Source: Patescibacteria group bacterium
GTDB taxonomy: Bacteria > Patescibacteriota > Minisyncoccia > JAHIHE01 > JAGLIN01
Assembly: GCA_029210775.1 (NCBI GenBank)
Contig: JARGGI010000008.1
Location: 1 to 41,237 of the forward strand
Direction: 5' to 3'
Length of the DNA: 41,237 bases
Shown piece by piece: positions 21,947 to 31,017 of this stretch. Position 1 is the stretch's first letter; the number at the start of each line of letters is the position of its first letter. The notes under the pieces were generated by a model. It made no database searches, had not been told where the DNA came from, and worked only from the letters and a program-made list of their open reading frames with translations. Position numbers and translations under genes: made by a program.

Positions 21947-22543
21947 ATGAGATGGGGACTAACCAAAAAAACTAAAGTGGGTCCGGTTGCTGAATTAATA
22001 AGAAAATGTGCCCCGAAAACCTTAAAGGAGTGGGAAAAATTTTATTTGGAAAAAGCCTATTCAAAAGAACATCTTGAGCAACTGGAAAAAATATTATTTA
22101 TTAAAGTTACGGATGTTTGTAAGGTAGAAATAGAAGATGTTACCGAAGAAGATTGTATAAATTTTATTTATAATTTGGTAATCAATAGGACTTTTGATGG
22201 TTATCAATCCGAAATTCAAACAATATACGGACAGCTTGAAAAAGCTCTGGGCGTAAAAATTGAAGCGGCTCCAGACCAATGGGATCGGGGTTATAATGTG
22301 GACTATTTTATTAAAATTAATGACAAATATATAGGTCTTCAAATTAAGCCAGCAGGATATGAATATATTACTCAAATTATAAACGAGAGAGAACAACAAA
22401 AAAAGACACACGAAAAATTTATTGCTAAATATGGTGGTAAAGTGTTTTATGTAATATCAATAACAGAAGGTAAAAATAAAATAATTCATAATCCTGAAGT
22501 GATAAAAGAAATTGAAAATGAAATAAGAAGATTAAACAAATAA
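21947..22543 (+). CDS. MjaI-like type II restriction endonuclease
   Basis: A 198-aa protein. The segment YNVDYFIKINDKYIGLQIKP has the D-x(n)-QxK form of a PD-(D/E)xK nuclease core and resembles the MjaI family, whose known member cuts CTAG. WDRGYNVDYFI and the preceding IQTIYGQLE helix fit the family as I remember it. It lies just downstream of the methyltransferase on the same strand, and together they form a compact restriction-modification system. CTAG is present but not abundant in this window, which would be acceptable if methylated. Family identity is moderately sure; specificity is inference. Confidence 0.7.
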   Translation: MRWGLTKKTKVGPVAELIRKCAPKTLKEWEKFYLEKAYSKEHLEQLEKILFIKVTDVCKVEIEDVTEEDCINFIYNLVINRTFDGYQSEIQTIYGQLEKALGVKIEAAPDQWDRGYNVDYFIKINDKYIGLQIKPAGYEYITQIINEREQQKKTHEKFIAKYGGKVFYVISITEGKNKIIHNPEVIKEIENEIRRLNK

Positions 22544-22677
22544 GGAGTTTTGAAAAATGGCATTCACCCCCAGCCCCTTTGCCTTTACGCCAAGACAAAA
22601 ATAAAATTTGTTCATTATAAAAAAGTAATTTTACTAAGGCGAGACAAAAAGAAAAGGCAAGAAGTTTAATTCTCGTC

Positions 22678-23247
22678 TTAATAATTTTGCCAAAACCATG
22701 GTCTGTGTTTCCTTGCTTCTACAAATTCTTTGAATATATATCCTTGTTTTTTTGGTTTATAGGTTGGATATTTATCTGATCTGAAATATTCTCTCTCAAA
22801 TCTTGTAGAAAAAAGCTCAGTAAGATCCTCGTCAACCAAGACATCAAACTCTTTTTCGTATGCGCATTTTGCCAGTTTTTCTACGCAATCCCACATATGA
22901 AAACCAGCTACTCTGATAATCGTTGCTTTTCCAAATTGACTCAAAATGTGGTCTGGAACTGGATAAGTTTTTTCAGTAGTATGTATTTTGAAATCAATTC
23001 CTGCCTTGAGAGTTTTATCTTCTGGTTGTAAGTTGATAATATCAGACACGATGCAGTCATCAAAAACTACGTAATTTATCCCAAATCCATTTTGGCGATA
23101 CCTTTGATCTATACATTGATTTAGTGCATTGCTATATATTTTTCTGAATGCGTTTATGCCTCCTTTTCTTGACCAACCATAGTTATTTATTTCAAAGTTA
23201 AATATCTGATGAATTGGATATAGAAATATAAATTCCTTTTGAGTCAT
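22678..23247 (-). CDS. Orphan 189-aa protein
   Basis: The ATG has a clear SD (GGAGGTG) on the minus strand. The protein is rich in aromatic residues, soluble, and ends in KHRPWFWQNY. Motifs such as VVFDDCIV, AGFHMWDCVEKLA and DVLVDEDL suggest an alpha/beta enzyme, but I do not recognise a family. It is convergent with the restriction gene and could be an accessory gene of the same island. Confidence 0.65.
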   Translation of the reverse strand: MTQKEFIFLYPIHQIFNFEINNYGWSRKGGINAFRKIYSNALNQCIDQRYRQNGFGINYVVFDDCIVSDIINLQPEDKTLKAGIDFKIHTTEKTYPVPDHILSQFGKATIIRVAGFHMWDCVEKLAKCAYEKEFDVLVDEDLTELFSTRFEREYFRSDKYPTYKPKKQGYIFKEFVEARKHRPWFWQNY

Positions 23248-23485
23248 TTAACACCTCCATATATTTTATTAAAGTTCTGTTTAATAGTTAAGCATTTGTT
23301 AAAAAAAATGTCAATGACTAAAATCAAAAAATAATAATAAATATGGAAGTAAAATTTTCAAATGGTTAGTTATAAGAAAAACATCAAAATTTGAAAGATA
23401 GAAAGAATGGATGAAAATAATATTTAGTTAAATTTTTAGTTAGTTAAATTGATATATATTTATAGTGCCATATGTTTGTGATTTA

Positions 23486-23520
23486 AAAAAAAGAAACTCA
23501 TGTTGAGTTTTGTTTTTTTA
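23486..23520. terminator. Bidirectional intrinsic terminator
   Basis: AAACTCA-TGT-TGAGTTT flanked by an A-run and a T-run, downstream of murJ on the minus strand. Confidence 0.7.
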
Positions 23521-23570
23521 TGCTAATTTGAAGCTTTGAATTTTCTATGGAGAAATATATTGTGTATTGA

Positions 23571-23612
23571 AATTTCTCGCGGGATTGTCACAGACTTATC
23601 GTCTTTGCAATG
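23571..23612. repeat. Degenerate intergenic repeat of the TGTCATTGCxAxG type
   Basis: TTTCTCGCGGGATTGTCACAG...TCTTTGCAATGACA resembles 28836-28945 and the widespread GAGATTGCTTC...CGCAATGACA intergenic repeat family. About 40 bases are recognisable. Confidence 0.5.
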
Positions 23613-23627
23613 ACAAAATTTAAATAT

Positions 23628-25232
23628 TTAATCTTCAGTGATAATTTCGGTGGTTTCAATTTTTGTCTTGAATAGTCTTCTTTGAATTGAGTTTTTGAAA
23701 ATTATAAATTCATCAATTTCTAAATTCCAACTTAAAATGCAATAGAAGGCAAGTCCTACAATTCCGGCAATTAACCCTTGCATAAAAATTCCAATTCCTG
23801 TTCCGGTGTTTAAAAATGGTTCAATGAAATATAAAGTTTTGTATGAAAGAAAACCTGCAATAATGGAAGCGAAAGAAATTTTTATTATTGGCTTGAAAAT
23901 TCTGGTGTGACAGATGAAATCAGTTTTTTTGTTGATTAGATGGTAAAGAAGAAGGGCATTGATGATTGCTGAAATTGAAAATGCTCCGACAAGTCCGGTT
24001 ATTCCATATTGTGCTGAAAGATAAAAGGCCAAAAAAATATTTATGATGACACTTGCAAGAGAAGTTAGAAATGGAGTTTTTGCATCGTGAAGCGCCCAGA
24101 AAGCTCGAGAAAAAAGAGGAATAACTCCTTGAGCAAACAAACTTAAGGAAAAAATTGCAACGGCATCAAGAAGCATCGTTGTTTCTTTCCAGCCAATTTC
24201 ACCAGTTCCAAAAATCGTACGAACAATTTGAGCGCGTAAAACGACAAGCAAAATACTAATAGGAATAATAAAAAATAAAATTTGCTTGGTTGTGGTCGTT
24301 AGATTTTTTGCAAATTCTTTCTTGTTTTCACTAAGGGAAGAAAGAGTTGGAAATGAAGCAACAGCAAAAGAGATGGCAAAAAGTCCTAAAGGAAAACTTT
24401 GTAAATTATTAGCAATATTAAAAGCGCTTAAACTTCCTGCGGAAAGTGTGGAAGCAATGATTGTAATGATGATTAAATTTAGTTGCATCGTCATAAGCGT
24501 TAAAGTTCTTGGAATCATCATTCTGATAATTTTTCTGGCACCGCTGTCTTTGAGATCTAGAATTAATTGATAATTAAAACCAAGTTTTCTGATAATTGGC
24601 AATTGCACCACAAAATGTAAAAATGATCCCAAAACAACCCCCCAAGCAAGTCCTTGAATTCCCCAGATTGGTGCAAAATATAAAGCTCCAACAATAATTC
24701 CCAAATTATACATAATAGGGGAAAGAGAATAGATGAAAAATCTTTGATATGATTGAAGAATTCCTCCTGTAATACTGCTCATAAGCAGAAAAACTGGACT
24801 GAGAAACATTATGCGTGTGAGTTTAATTGTAAGCAATTTGTTCTCAGGAGAAAATCCTGGAGTTAGGAAAGAGACGATTATGGGTGCAAATATAATCCCC
24901 AAGAGACATAAAAAAAGCAAAGCTACCATAACTAAATTCAAGATAGCATTAGCAGTTTTAAAAGCTTCTTTTTCTTTTTTTTGTGAAATTAGTTTTGCAA
25001 AAACTGGTATAAATCCTGCGGAAATTGCTCCAAGAACAACGATGTTAAAAATTAGATCTGGCACTCTGAATGATGCGTAATAGATATCAAGTTCGTTTCC
25101 AAGTCCAAATGTTCCAGCTAAGATTCGATCGCGGTATAAACCGAGTAATTTGCTGGCTAGTGCGGCGATTGCCAAAATGAGAGCAGCAGAGGTGATGGAA
25201 TTGATTCTTGCGTTGAAGAGTTTTTTGATCAT
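23628..25232 (-). CDS. murJ: Lipid II flippase MurJ
   Basis: A 534-aa polytopic protein of the MVF/MurJ family with about 14 transmembrane helices. It begins with the family's ALASKLLGLYRDRILAGTFG and FRVPDLIFN blocks and contains PRTLTLMTMQLNLI and the conserved ARAFWALHDAKTPF. It flips the undecaprenyl-linked peptidoglycan precursor across the membrane. Monocistronic, with terminator downstream. The length is normal. Confidence 0.95.
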   Translation of the reverse strand: MIKKLFNARINSITSAALILAIAALASKLLGLYRDRILAGTFGLGNELDIYYASFRVPDLIFNIVVLGAISAGFIPVFAKLISQKKEKEAFKTANAILNLVMVALLFLCLLGIIFAPIIVSFLTPGFSPENKLLTIKLTRIMFLSPVFLLMSSITGGILQSYQRFFIYSLSPIMYNLGIIVGALYFAPIWGIQGLAWGVVLGSFLHFVVQLPIIRKLGFNYQLILDLKDSGARKIIRMMIPRTLTLMTMQLNLIIITIIASTLSAGSLSAFNIANNLQSFPLGLFAISFAVASFPTLSSLSENKKEFAKNLTTTTKQILFFIIPISILLVVLRAQIVRTIFGTGEIGWKETTMLLDAVAIFSLSLFAQGVIPLFSRAFWALHDAKTPFLTSLASVIINIFLAFYLSAQYGITGLVGAFSISAIINALLLYHLINKKTDFICHTRIFKPIIKISFASIIAGFLSYKTLYFIEPFLNTGTGIGIFMQGLIAGIVGLAFYCILSWNLEIDEFIIFKNSIQRRLFKTKIETTEIITED

Positions 25233-25541
25233 TGATGAATTTCGTGATTTATTATATGTCTATTTTATCTTATATTTTGAAAATAGACAAAAAAGTCTAT
25301 AAATTAATGTTGGCAACTTAGGTTTTTGCATATTAATAGCTTTTCTAATTTTTATTTTTTATAAAAAAAATTAAATTATTAAAATTAAAATATATAATTC
25401 ATTTATTTTTGCCAGCTTCTCAGAATTCGCTTTTTAGAGCATTATTCAAGGCAGGCTCAAACCGTTTCTTATTCAGAAAAAGAAATAATTAGCGAAAATT
25501 AACAGGCGTATTTTAATTCTATTAATTATATTTATAAGTGA
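25233..25541. other. Gene-free AT-rich stretch
   Basis: About 310 bases upstream of murJ with no ORF above 40 codons that I would support and no strong structure. AGGCAGGCTCAAAC near 25449 resembles AGGCAGGCAGAC at 9703 and AGGCAGGCTCAC at 35492, perhaps traces of a dispersed repeat. Confidence 0.4.
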
Positions 25542-25743
25542 TATAATAAATGGGATAAAGAGAAAAAAATTTAATATAACTTAATATCTAAAGATGAATA
25601 TGGTAGAAATATTTTTTGACAATAATTTCGTCAGAGCTGAATGTGAACCCAAAAAAAAAGTAATTCAGTACGATTTCAAGGTGAAAAGACGAGAAAAAGG
25701 AAAAGAGATGAATGAGGAAGAAAAAAGGATGAAAAAAGGATGA
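25542..25743 (+). CDS. Possible 49-aa basic protein with its own promoter
   Basis: An extended -10 (TGATATAAT, TATAAT at 25542-25547) precedes an ATG at 25594. The 49-codon ORF ends at 25743; its product begins MNMVEIFFDNNFVRAECEPK and becomes highly charged (KRREKGKEMNEEEKRMKKG). No good SD is present, so translation is doubtful. It could instead be a short transcript or the remnant of a longer gene. The feature spans promoter plus ORF. Confidence 0.25.
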
Positions 25744-25882
25744 AAGTTTCGAATTATAAGGAAATGATAAAAAGCGATTAAGCAAAATAAATAGAACAAG
25801 GAGTGCTATTTTTGAGAAATATTGTGAGAAAACACTTTGACATTATTAAGAGTAATTATTAATTTAGTTTTAAAATATTGTT

Positions 25883-26481
25883 ATGGAATTTCTAAAAAAG
25901 ACAACTTGGCAGGAGGTTTTTCAGAAATGGAAAGACTCTGAAGCAGATAATCCTGAATGGATTCATTGTGCGACAAAAATAAAGGGATGGCCTAACTGGG
26001 AATCATGTAGAAATTATACTGTCACACAGCTAAATTTGCAAAATAGAAGCTGGAATATTTTCAAGTTTAGCAACCCACTTGCAGAAATTCCTCAAATGTT
26101 AGTGGGACCATTTTCATCTTGGCAATCCCGATTTTCAAAAAAGAATACATTATCATTTTTAGAGTTAGTAACTATTCCTCGCGAATATAAATATTTTAAA
26201 AATAATAATAAAATTTTTTAATACTAAAAAATCAATTATTTGATGTAAATTTGATTGGTATTATTCGCGAAGACATAAATCGAATTGTTTGCATAGAAGG
26301 ACATCACAAATCAATGGCACTGGCGATTGCACGAAAAGAAGTTATGGAAATTAATTTTAAAAAGCCAGTCTGTATTGCACTCGCAAAATTTCCGAAAGAG
26401 GACTCTTTTTTAATTGATATGACATTAAAAAATGGTTCTTCAAAAAAAAAGAAGATAGAAAGACTCTTTGTTGGTTTTTAA
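25883..26481 (+). pseudogene. ParB/Srx-like gene split by a one-base frameshift
   Basis: The two ORFs 25883-26221 and 26251-26481 are parts of one gene. Adding one T to the T6 run at about 26213-26218 lets the first frame (KNNNKIF) read on through LILKNQLFDVNL into IGIIREDINRIVCIEGHHKSMALA with no stop, giving about 199 residues. The C-terminal portion has GIIRED...CIEGHHKSMALAIARK, reminiscent of ParB/sulfiredoxin-like nuclease cores (DGHHR-type motif), but this is weak. The N-terminal part (WIHCATKIKGWPNWESCRNY) I do not recognise. The cause could be a sequencing error, true decay or slippage. Confidence 0.6.
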
Positions 26482-26672
26482 TATTAAGCTAATCTTTTAA
26501 GAGCAGTTTCTCCAAAAGACATATTTGAAGAAAAGATTTTTAATTAGCTTTTAAATAAAAGCCCTTTCCATTGAATAAAATTTTTTGGACTTTTTTTATT
26601 GTATATTTAAATATTTAATTTGAAATTCTGATTATTGATATGATGGGGGATTTAGAATTGCATATAAAAAAG

Positions 26673-26690
26673 AGAACCTATGAAGGTTCT
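26673..26690. terminator. Hairpin terminator overlapping a gene end
   Basis: AGAACCT-ATGA-AGGTTCT, ending on the base before the stop codon of the next minus-strand gene, with an A-run that gives U residues on the minus strand. Confidence 0.6.
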
Positions 26691-27095
26691 TTAAAAATTC
26701 TGAATTTTGATTTTTTTGTTTTGTTGTTCAGGTTTATTATAAGCCCAAAGCATCCCAATTGAAATAAAACCAATGATAATATCAGTAAGACTATTTAGAA
26801 TACTTTCGTCACCTGCAATTACAGTATTTTTTAACAAGATATTTTCAAATATTTCCCATGTAAATACGAGTATTATCAGCACCAGAAATGCATTATTCCT
26901 CATTTTATTATCATTTATTGATATTAAAACGAAAAAGGAAAATCCAGTAGCTGTGAACGCATGAAGAAGTGAAAATAAATCAAAAGGACTTAGTTGTGGA
27001 GCAGGAACAATTTGTATCAGATATTTAGTAGATAACAATACTATAAAACAAAATATTAGAAATCCTACTGATATGGATATTTTTTTAATATTCAT
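26691..27095 (-). CDS. Four-helix membrane protein
   Basis: A 134-aa protein with four predicted transmembrane helices. The WEIFENILLKN...NSLTDIIIGFISI segment has acidic/Asn residues inside helices, as in YjdF/VanZ-like small membrane proteins, but assignment is uncertain. An SD (GGAGGAG) precedes the ATG on the minus strand. It stands alone between terminators. Confidence 0.65.
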   Translation of the reverse strand: MNIKKISISVGFLIFCFIVLLSTKYLIQIVPAPQLSPFDLFSLLHAFTATGFSFFVLISINDNKMRNNAFLVLIILVFTWEIFENILLKNTVIAGDESILNSLTDIIIGFISIGMLWAYNKPEQQNKKIKIQNF

Positions 27096-27296
27096 TACTT
27101 CTCTCCTCCTCTTATAATGTTTATTTATATATTTAACATATTAACCAATTATATAAAGAACGTCAATAACAATTTTTTTGTATATATTAAATTTTAACCC
27201 CGCTCTTTAGGGCAGTTGGGTAATTCATTTTATCATCAAGTTTTAAATGTTCAGAGAAAAAACAGGGGAGTGGTTTGAAAATTTATTTTATCAAAT

Positions 27297-28784
27297 CTAT
27301 CTTCCTCCACAACCACACGATGAAGCGCCACACGATCCTCCGCAAGACCCTCCTCCATTACAAGATCCTGATGGCAAAGTAACTTGTTCTTTTGATATAT
27401 CGTCAGATGAAGGTTTTGTGTCTTTTTCTGTCACGACGAATTTTCCCCAAACCATTTGCATCCAGCAACTGAATTTTATATCACCCAATTTTTTAGGAGT
27501 AAATTCAATAATATTCTCTCCATAACTTAATTTTTTTCTGATGTTATAATCTGGCATAAGAATTTCATCAGTACAGCCTGACATTTGTTTTACGTTAATT
27601 ATCCAACGAACTGGAATATCCTTTTTTATAAAAAGAACATTTGGAGAATATCCACTATAAGTTAAATCCATATTTATAATTTGAAATTTTTCAACATTCC
27701 CATTGATTTTATATTTTTCTTGGCTTGTAGATTCTTTGGGAGCAAGTCCGGAAAATCCATATCCGAAATTTATAAATCCTCTATTGATCATAAAAATTCC
27801 AAGAACTATAACTATAACCCCTGAAAATTTTATTACTTGTTTTATTCTGTCTTTACTGATTAGTGAAATAAAATTTCCGAAACCAAACATCAAGGGAACT
27901 GTTCCAAGCGCATAGGCTCCCATTGACAAAGCTCCCTGTGTCACACTTCCAGAAGCAAGGGCATAAAGTTGTATTGCTTGAAGTGGTCCACATGGCATGA
28001 ATCCATTTAGGAGTCCAATAACAAGTGGTCCATTTGATTTTTTGCTATGTTTTTGTTTGTAGAGATATTTTGCTGTAAAAATTGGCATTTTTAATTTAAC
28101 TTTTTCAAACCAGGAAAAATTTGTGATTAAAGACAATCCCATTAAAATCATAAATGTTCCAGCTATAAGAGTTATAATTCCGGTGAATGTTGGATTAATT
28201 CCAAAAAAAGATCCAAATCCTCCCAATATCGCTCCGATTGCGGTATAAGAAATCATTCTCCCTAAATTGTAATGAAAGTGGGGTGAAGTAAATAATGAAT
28301 TCGATGTTTTCTCTTTTGTATGATGATTTGCAGTATAGGCAATAACAAGTCCTCCGCACATTCCTACACAATGAAAACTAGCTAAAAATCCAATGGCAAA
28401 AATTAACCAATAACTTATATTTTTTTCGTTAAGCTTACTTAGGATTTCAAGCGCGCCAGAATTGTTAATTAGAAAATAGCCAACAATAAACAGAATAATC
28501 AATATTCCAGCAATGGCTATTTTTTTTATATTATTTTTATTTTTTGACAGGTCTTCTTTTTTGTTTTCTGTTTCTTTTTTTATCTTGTAATCCATTTTTT
28601 CAATTGTTTCAAAAATCTTTTTTTGTGAGATTTTGTTTTCATCATATTCAATTTCACAATTTCCTGTTTGATTGTTAACTTTGACACTTTTAATACCATC
28701 AAGTATATCAACTTCGGTTTCAATTAGAATTTTGCAACTTTTGCAATGAATTCCTTCAATTTGAATTTTTATTTTTTTTAGCAT
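27297..28784 (-). CDS. HMA-TauE/DsbD-like-cupredoxin-like metal-handling membrane protein
   Basis: A 495-aa three-part protein. Residues 1-70 are a heavy-metal-associated domain with CKSC (C14, C17). About 90-335 is a six-helix membrane domain of the sulfite-exporter/UreH/DsbD type (GFLASFHCVGMCGGLV, LLNGFMPCGPLQAIQL), with a pair of membrane cysteine motifs. About 355-455 is a cupredoxin-like beta domain (YSPNVLFIKKDIPVRWIINVKQMSGCTDEI... FSCWMQMVWGKFVV). The end is a Gly/Cys-rich tail with five closely spaced Cys. Such fusions are linked to copper/silver trafficking or extracytoplasmic electron transfer. With the thioredoxin-fold protein at 15648 it could form a redox relay; this is inference. 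Confidence 0.8.
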   Translation of the reverse strand: MLKKIKIQIEGIHCKSCKILIETEVDILDGIKSVKVNNQTGNCEIEYDENKISQKKIFETIEKMDYKIKKETENKKEDLSKNKNNIKKIAIAGILIILFIVGYFLINNSGALEILSKLNEKNISYWLIFAIGFLASFHCVGMCGGLVIAYTANHHTKEKTSNSLFTSPHFHYNLGRMISYTAIGAILGGFGSFFGINPTFTGIITLIAGTFMILMGLSLITNFSWFEKVKLKMPIFTAKYLYKQKHSKKSNGPLVIGLLNGFMPCGPLQAIQLYALASGSVTQGALSMGAYALGTVPLMFGFGNFISLISKDRIKQVIKFSGVIVIVLGIFMINRGFINFGYGFSGLAPKESTSQEKYKINGNVEKFQIINMDLTYSGYSPNVLFIKKDIPVRWIINVKQMSGCTDEILMPDYNIRKKLSYGENIIEFTPKKLGDIKFSCWMQMVWGKFVVTEKDTKPSSDDISKEQVTLPSGSCNGGGSCGGSCGASSCGCGGR

Positions 28785-28835
28785 TTTTTTTAAGATTAAT
28801 TTTCAAAAATTACGAAAAGTTTAAATATTATTGTC

Positions 28836-28945
28836 GTTGTGATGAGCAAAGTGTATTGAAGCGTCGAAGTAATCCCGCAATTAAACTCCTCGTGTTATAG
28901 CCTTGAGATTGCTTCAGTTGCTTTTGCTCCTTCGCAATGACATTA
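28836..28945. repeat. Intergenic repeat with TTGCTTC...CGCAATGACA ends
   Basis: TTGAAGCGTCGAAGTAATCCC and GAGATTGCTTCAG...TTCGCAATGACATT are recognisable members of a dispersed intergenic repeat type also seen at 23571-23612. Probably non-coding. Confidence 0.5.
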
Positions 28946-28952
28946 TTTCAAA

Positions 28953-29198
28953 TTAAAATAAACCTGCAATCTCTTCAAGCTCTGATTGTTCAATTGTAAT
29001 TATTCCATTTTCAACTTTCAAATTTGGATTAATTGGTCCAGGATTACAACCACCTTTTTCAGTTGCGATTTTTTCCATGGGATATATATTTCCGCAAGTT
29101 TTATAGATACAATAATATAAAACTATTTGTCCGTCAATAATATTAAAAATAAAAAAAGACGGAAATATTTGCATTTTAGCAGTTCCCATCTTATTCAT
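28953..29198 (-). CDS. Small unknown protein, second of a coupled pair
   Basis: An 81-aa protein whose ATG overlaps the end of the upstream gene by 8 bases, indicating translational coupling. It has a hydrophobic beta-rich N-terminal half with IDGQIVLYYCIYKTCGNIYPM and a Gly/Pro-containing CNPGPINPN segment. It ends in ELEEIAGLF. No known family. Expression should follow the attenuator-like leader in front of its partner. Confidence 0.6.
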   Translation of the reverse strand: MNKMGTAKMQIFPSFFIFNIIDGQIVLYYCIYKTCGNIYPMEKIATEKGGCNPGPINPNLKVENGIITIEQSELEEIAGLF

Positions 29199-29466
29199 TT
29201 AAGTCTTTTCTGTCTTTTATTTTGTATTGTTTTTCTAATTTGGAAATAAAAGAGGTCCTGTCTTTATAGTCACCTTTAATCTCTATGGATGTAGCATTGT
29301 AAATCCCTGTAGGGTAAGTCCACTTTATGTTTATATCTAAATTATTTTCTTTGGCATTAGAAATAATTTCTCGTATGAGATTATAAAAATTTATAATCTC
29401 AATATCAATAATAATTTTAGTTCCGTATACTTTACTTCCGCCAGGTCTCATGATATTGCTGCTCAA
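29191..29466 (-). CDS. Small unknown protein with TTG start, first of a coupled pair
   Basis: A 91-aa protein. The start is the TTG at 29464-29466: an ideal SD (AGGAGGA) lies eight bases before it, whereas the next ATG (MRPGGSK) is too far away. The protein looks like a small alpha/beta domain (KIIIDIEIINFYNLIREIISNAKENNLDINIKWTYPTG). Its stop overlaps the start of the next gene. A promoter and a leader with a terminator-like hairpin precede it. Confidence 0.6.
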   Translation of the reverse strand: MSSNIMRPGGSKVYGTKIIIDIEIINFYNLIREIISNAKENNLDINIKWTYPTGIYNATSIEIKGDYKDRTSFISKLEKQYKIKDRKDLNE

Positions 29467-29472
29467 TATATA

Positions 29473-29689
29473 TTCCTCCTATAAGTTTGTTTTTATTTTT
29501 GTTTGCAATAAAAAAAAGCTCTCTTTGTTGAGATGCTGTCTTGTAGGTAAATTGAATTGTTATATTTAGGTCACAAGAAAACATCCCGACAAAAGAAGAG
29601 TTAGCAGTGATAATAGAAGTGTTTGATTTGAATTTCTTGTGATTATGTTTTCCATAGTTTTAAAATATCATATGAAATTATTTTGTCAA
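29473..29689 (-). promoter_or_regulatory. Promoter and attenuator-like 5' leader
   Basis: On the minus strand: TTGACA (29684-29689), 16-bp spacer, TATTTT (29662-29667). The leader then contains TCACAAGAAA/TTTCTTGTGA (29571-29642 pair) and next a hairpin AGCATCTC-AACAAA-GAGAGCT followed by eight U residues (29511-29537), which would terminate transcription before the SD at 29473-29479. It is a candidate attenuator or riboswitch of unknown ligand. Confidence 0.55.
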
Positions 29690-29916
29690 CTTCTTGTATT
29701 AGTCCAACACATTTTGGACAATAAGATATTATTAATTTCTTTTTTTTGTGCTATTTTTTATTCTTAATTGATTAATTTAATTAATAATGACACAGAATCT
29801 CTTTGTATGATATTTTTATTTGGGAATGACATTTACGAGTTTTGGCAATAGCGCCTATAAATGTTAAAATAAAAACATAGATTTAATTGATAAATATTTG
29901 TTTTAAAGTTAAAAAT
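29690..29916. other. Intergenic stretch
   Basis: Divergent region between the leader and the next plus-strand gene. I see no ORF and only a degraded TGACA...GAATGACAT trace of the intergenic repeat near 29790-29832. Confidence 0.3.
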
Positions 29917-31017
29917 ATGAAAAAACAAAATTCATCTATCTCTTCTTTTCAATGGGAGATAACTGAGTTTCAACTTAGACAGAAACAGCAAGCGTCTATT
30001 ATTGAGAAATTTTTATTTCCTTCAATTTTTTTAATGTTTATTTTTCCTCAATTAGGTTTTGTTGGAATTCTTGCAATAGCCGTCTTTTATATAAAATTAA
30101 ATAGTAACTCAAAGTTACAAACAGGAAATGTTGTTGCGGTTGAAAAGTATAAAATTGATAATAATGGAATAAGTATTAATGATGTAAAACAAGGGAAAAA
30201 CAGTTTTTATAGTTGGAATGATTTATCCTATTTTTATAATTATTCCAAAACAAATCCATTGTTCGGGTTGTTGTTTAGTAAAATTGTTGGAGATGAATTT
30301 TTTGTTATGAATAAAGATCTAAAATTAATCAAATTGAATACAAATACCGTTGATGTGGAAAAAATTAAATTTACATTATCTAAAAAGCTAAAATTTAAAC
30401 TGCCAACAAGCTGGCAAACACCTTCTTCTTCATCAAGTTCCTCATTTAAATATTCAGGGATTGGATTGTTTGGTAATTGGCTTAGCTTTCCATCATCTTC
30501 AAATAATAATAAGCAAAAGAAGATTGGATTTTCAAACAGAAATCAAGAAAAAAGATTTCATGAACAAACAATCGCAAGTCGGATAAATTTACAAAAAGAA
30601 AAGGAAGCTTTTAAGAATAAGTTAATAATAATTTTATATCTAATTGTGGCATTTTTTGTTACTGTTGTATATCTTGTTTATGAAAACAAGGATTCATTGT
30701 CAGAGTTCAAAAATGACTCGCCAGGAAATGTTGTTATTAATCCGATAGAATCAGAAGTTTCTCAAGAAAATGATAATAATTTTAATATTTCCGATGATGC
30801 AATGTTTTGGGAAAGAAAAGGCTGTCCAAAAAATGAAGTTGATATTGTGACATGTAATCAAGATAGTGATTGTGAAATATATTTTTATTTTTTGAGCGAA
30901 AAAGGCAAGCCAGTTGAAGAGAGTACTCCAAAGAGTATGAATTATTATGTTAATTCAATAAGAGATGAAGATGGTTGTGTCTGGGGTTCAATTAATAGAA
31001 AGTATAAAAAAGCATAA
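29917..31017 (+). CDS. Membrane protein with PH-like segment, unknown
   Basis: The ORF track starts at TTG 29887; I prefer ATG 29917 (MKKQNSS), giving 366 aa. Two hydrophobic segments near residues 34-60 (FLFPSIFLMFIFPQLGFVGILAIAVFYI) are followed by a beta-rich soluble part with YKIDNNGISINDVKQGKNSFYSWNDLSYF, like the bPH/YcxB-type domains of bacterial membrane proteins. A Ser-rich linker follows, then a third transmembrane helix (LIIILYLIVAFFVTVVYLVY), and a short extracytoplasmic domain with paired Cys (CNQDSDCEIYFYF). Function unknown. Confidence 0.65.
   Translation: MKKQNSSISSFQWEITEFQLRQKQQASIIEKFLFPSIFLMFIFPQLGFVGILAIAVFYIKLNSNSKLQTGNVVAVEKYKIDNNGISINDVKQGKNSFYSWNDLSYFYNYSKTNPLFGLLFSKIVGDEFFVMNKDLKLIKLNTNTVDVEKIKFTLSKKLKFKLPTSWQTPSSSSSSSFKYSGIGLFGNWLSFPSSSNNNKQKKIGFSNRNQEKRFHEQTIASRINLQKEKEAFKNKLIIILYLIVAFFVTVVYLVYENKDSLSEFKNDSPGNVVINPIESEVSQENDNNFNISDDAMFWERKGCPKNEVDIVTCNQDSDCEIYFYFLSEKGKPVEESTPKSMNYYVNSIRDEDGCVWGSINRKYKKA

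Noticed and set aside
23628-25232. Alternative genetic code (TGA as Gly or Trp)
   Set aside because: Long housekeeping genes end at TGA or TAA as expected and no conserved Trp/Gly position is coded by TGA, so the standard bacterial code applies.
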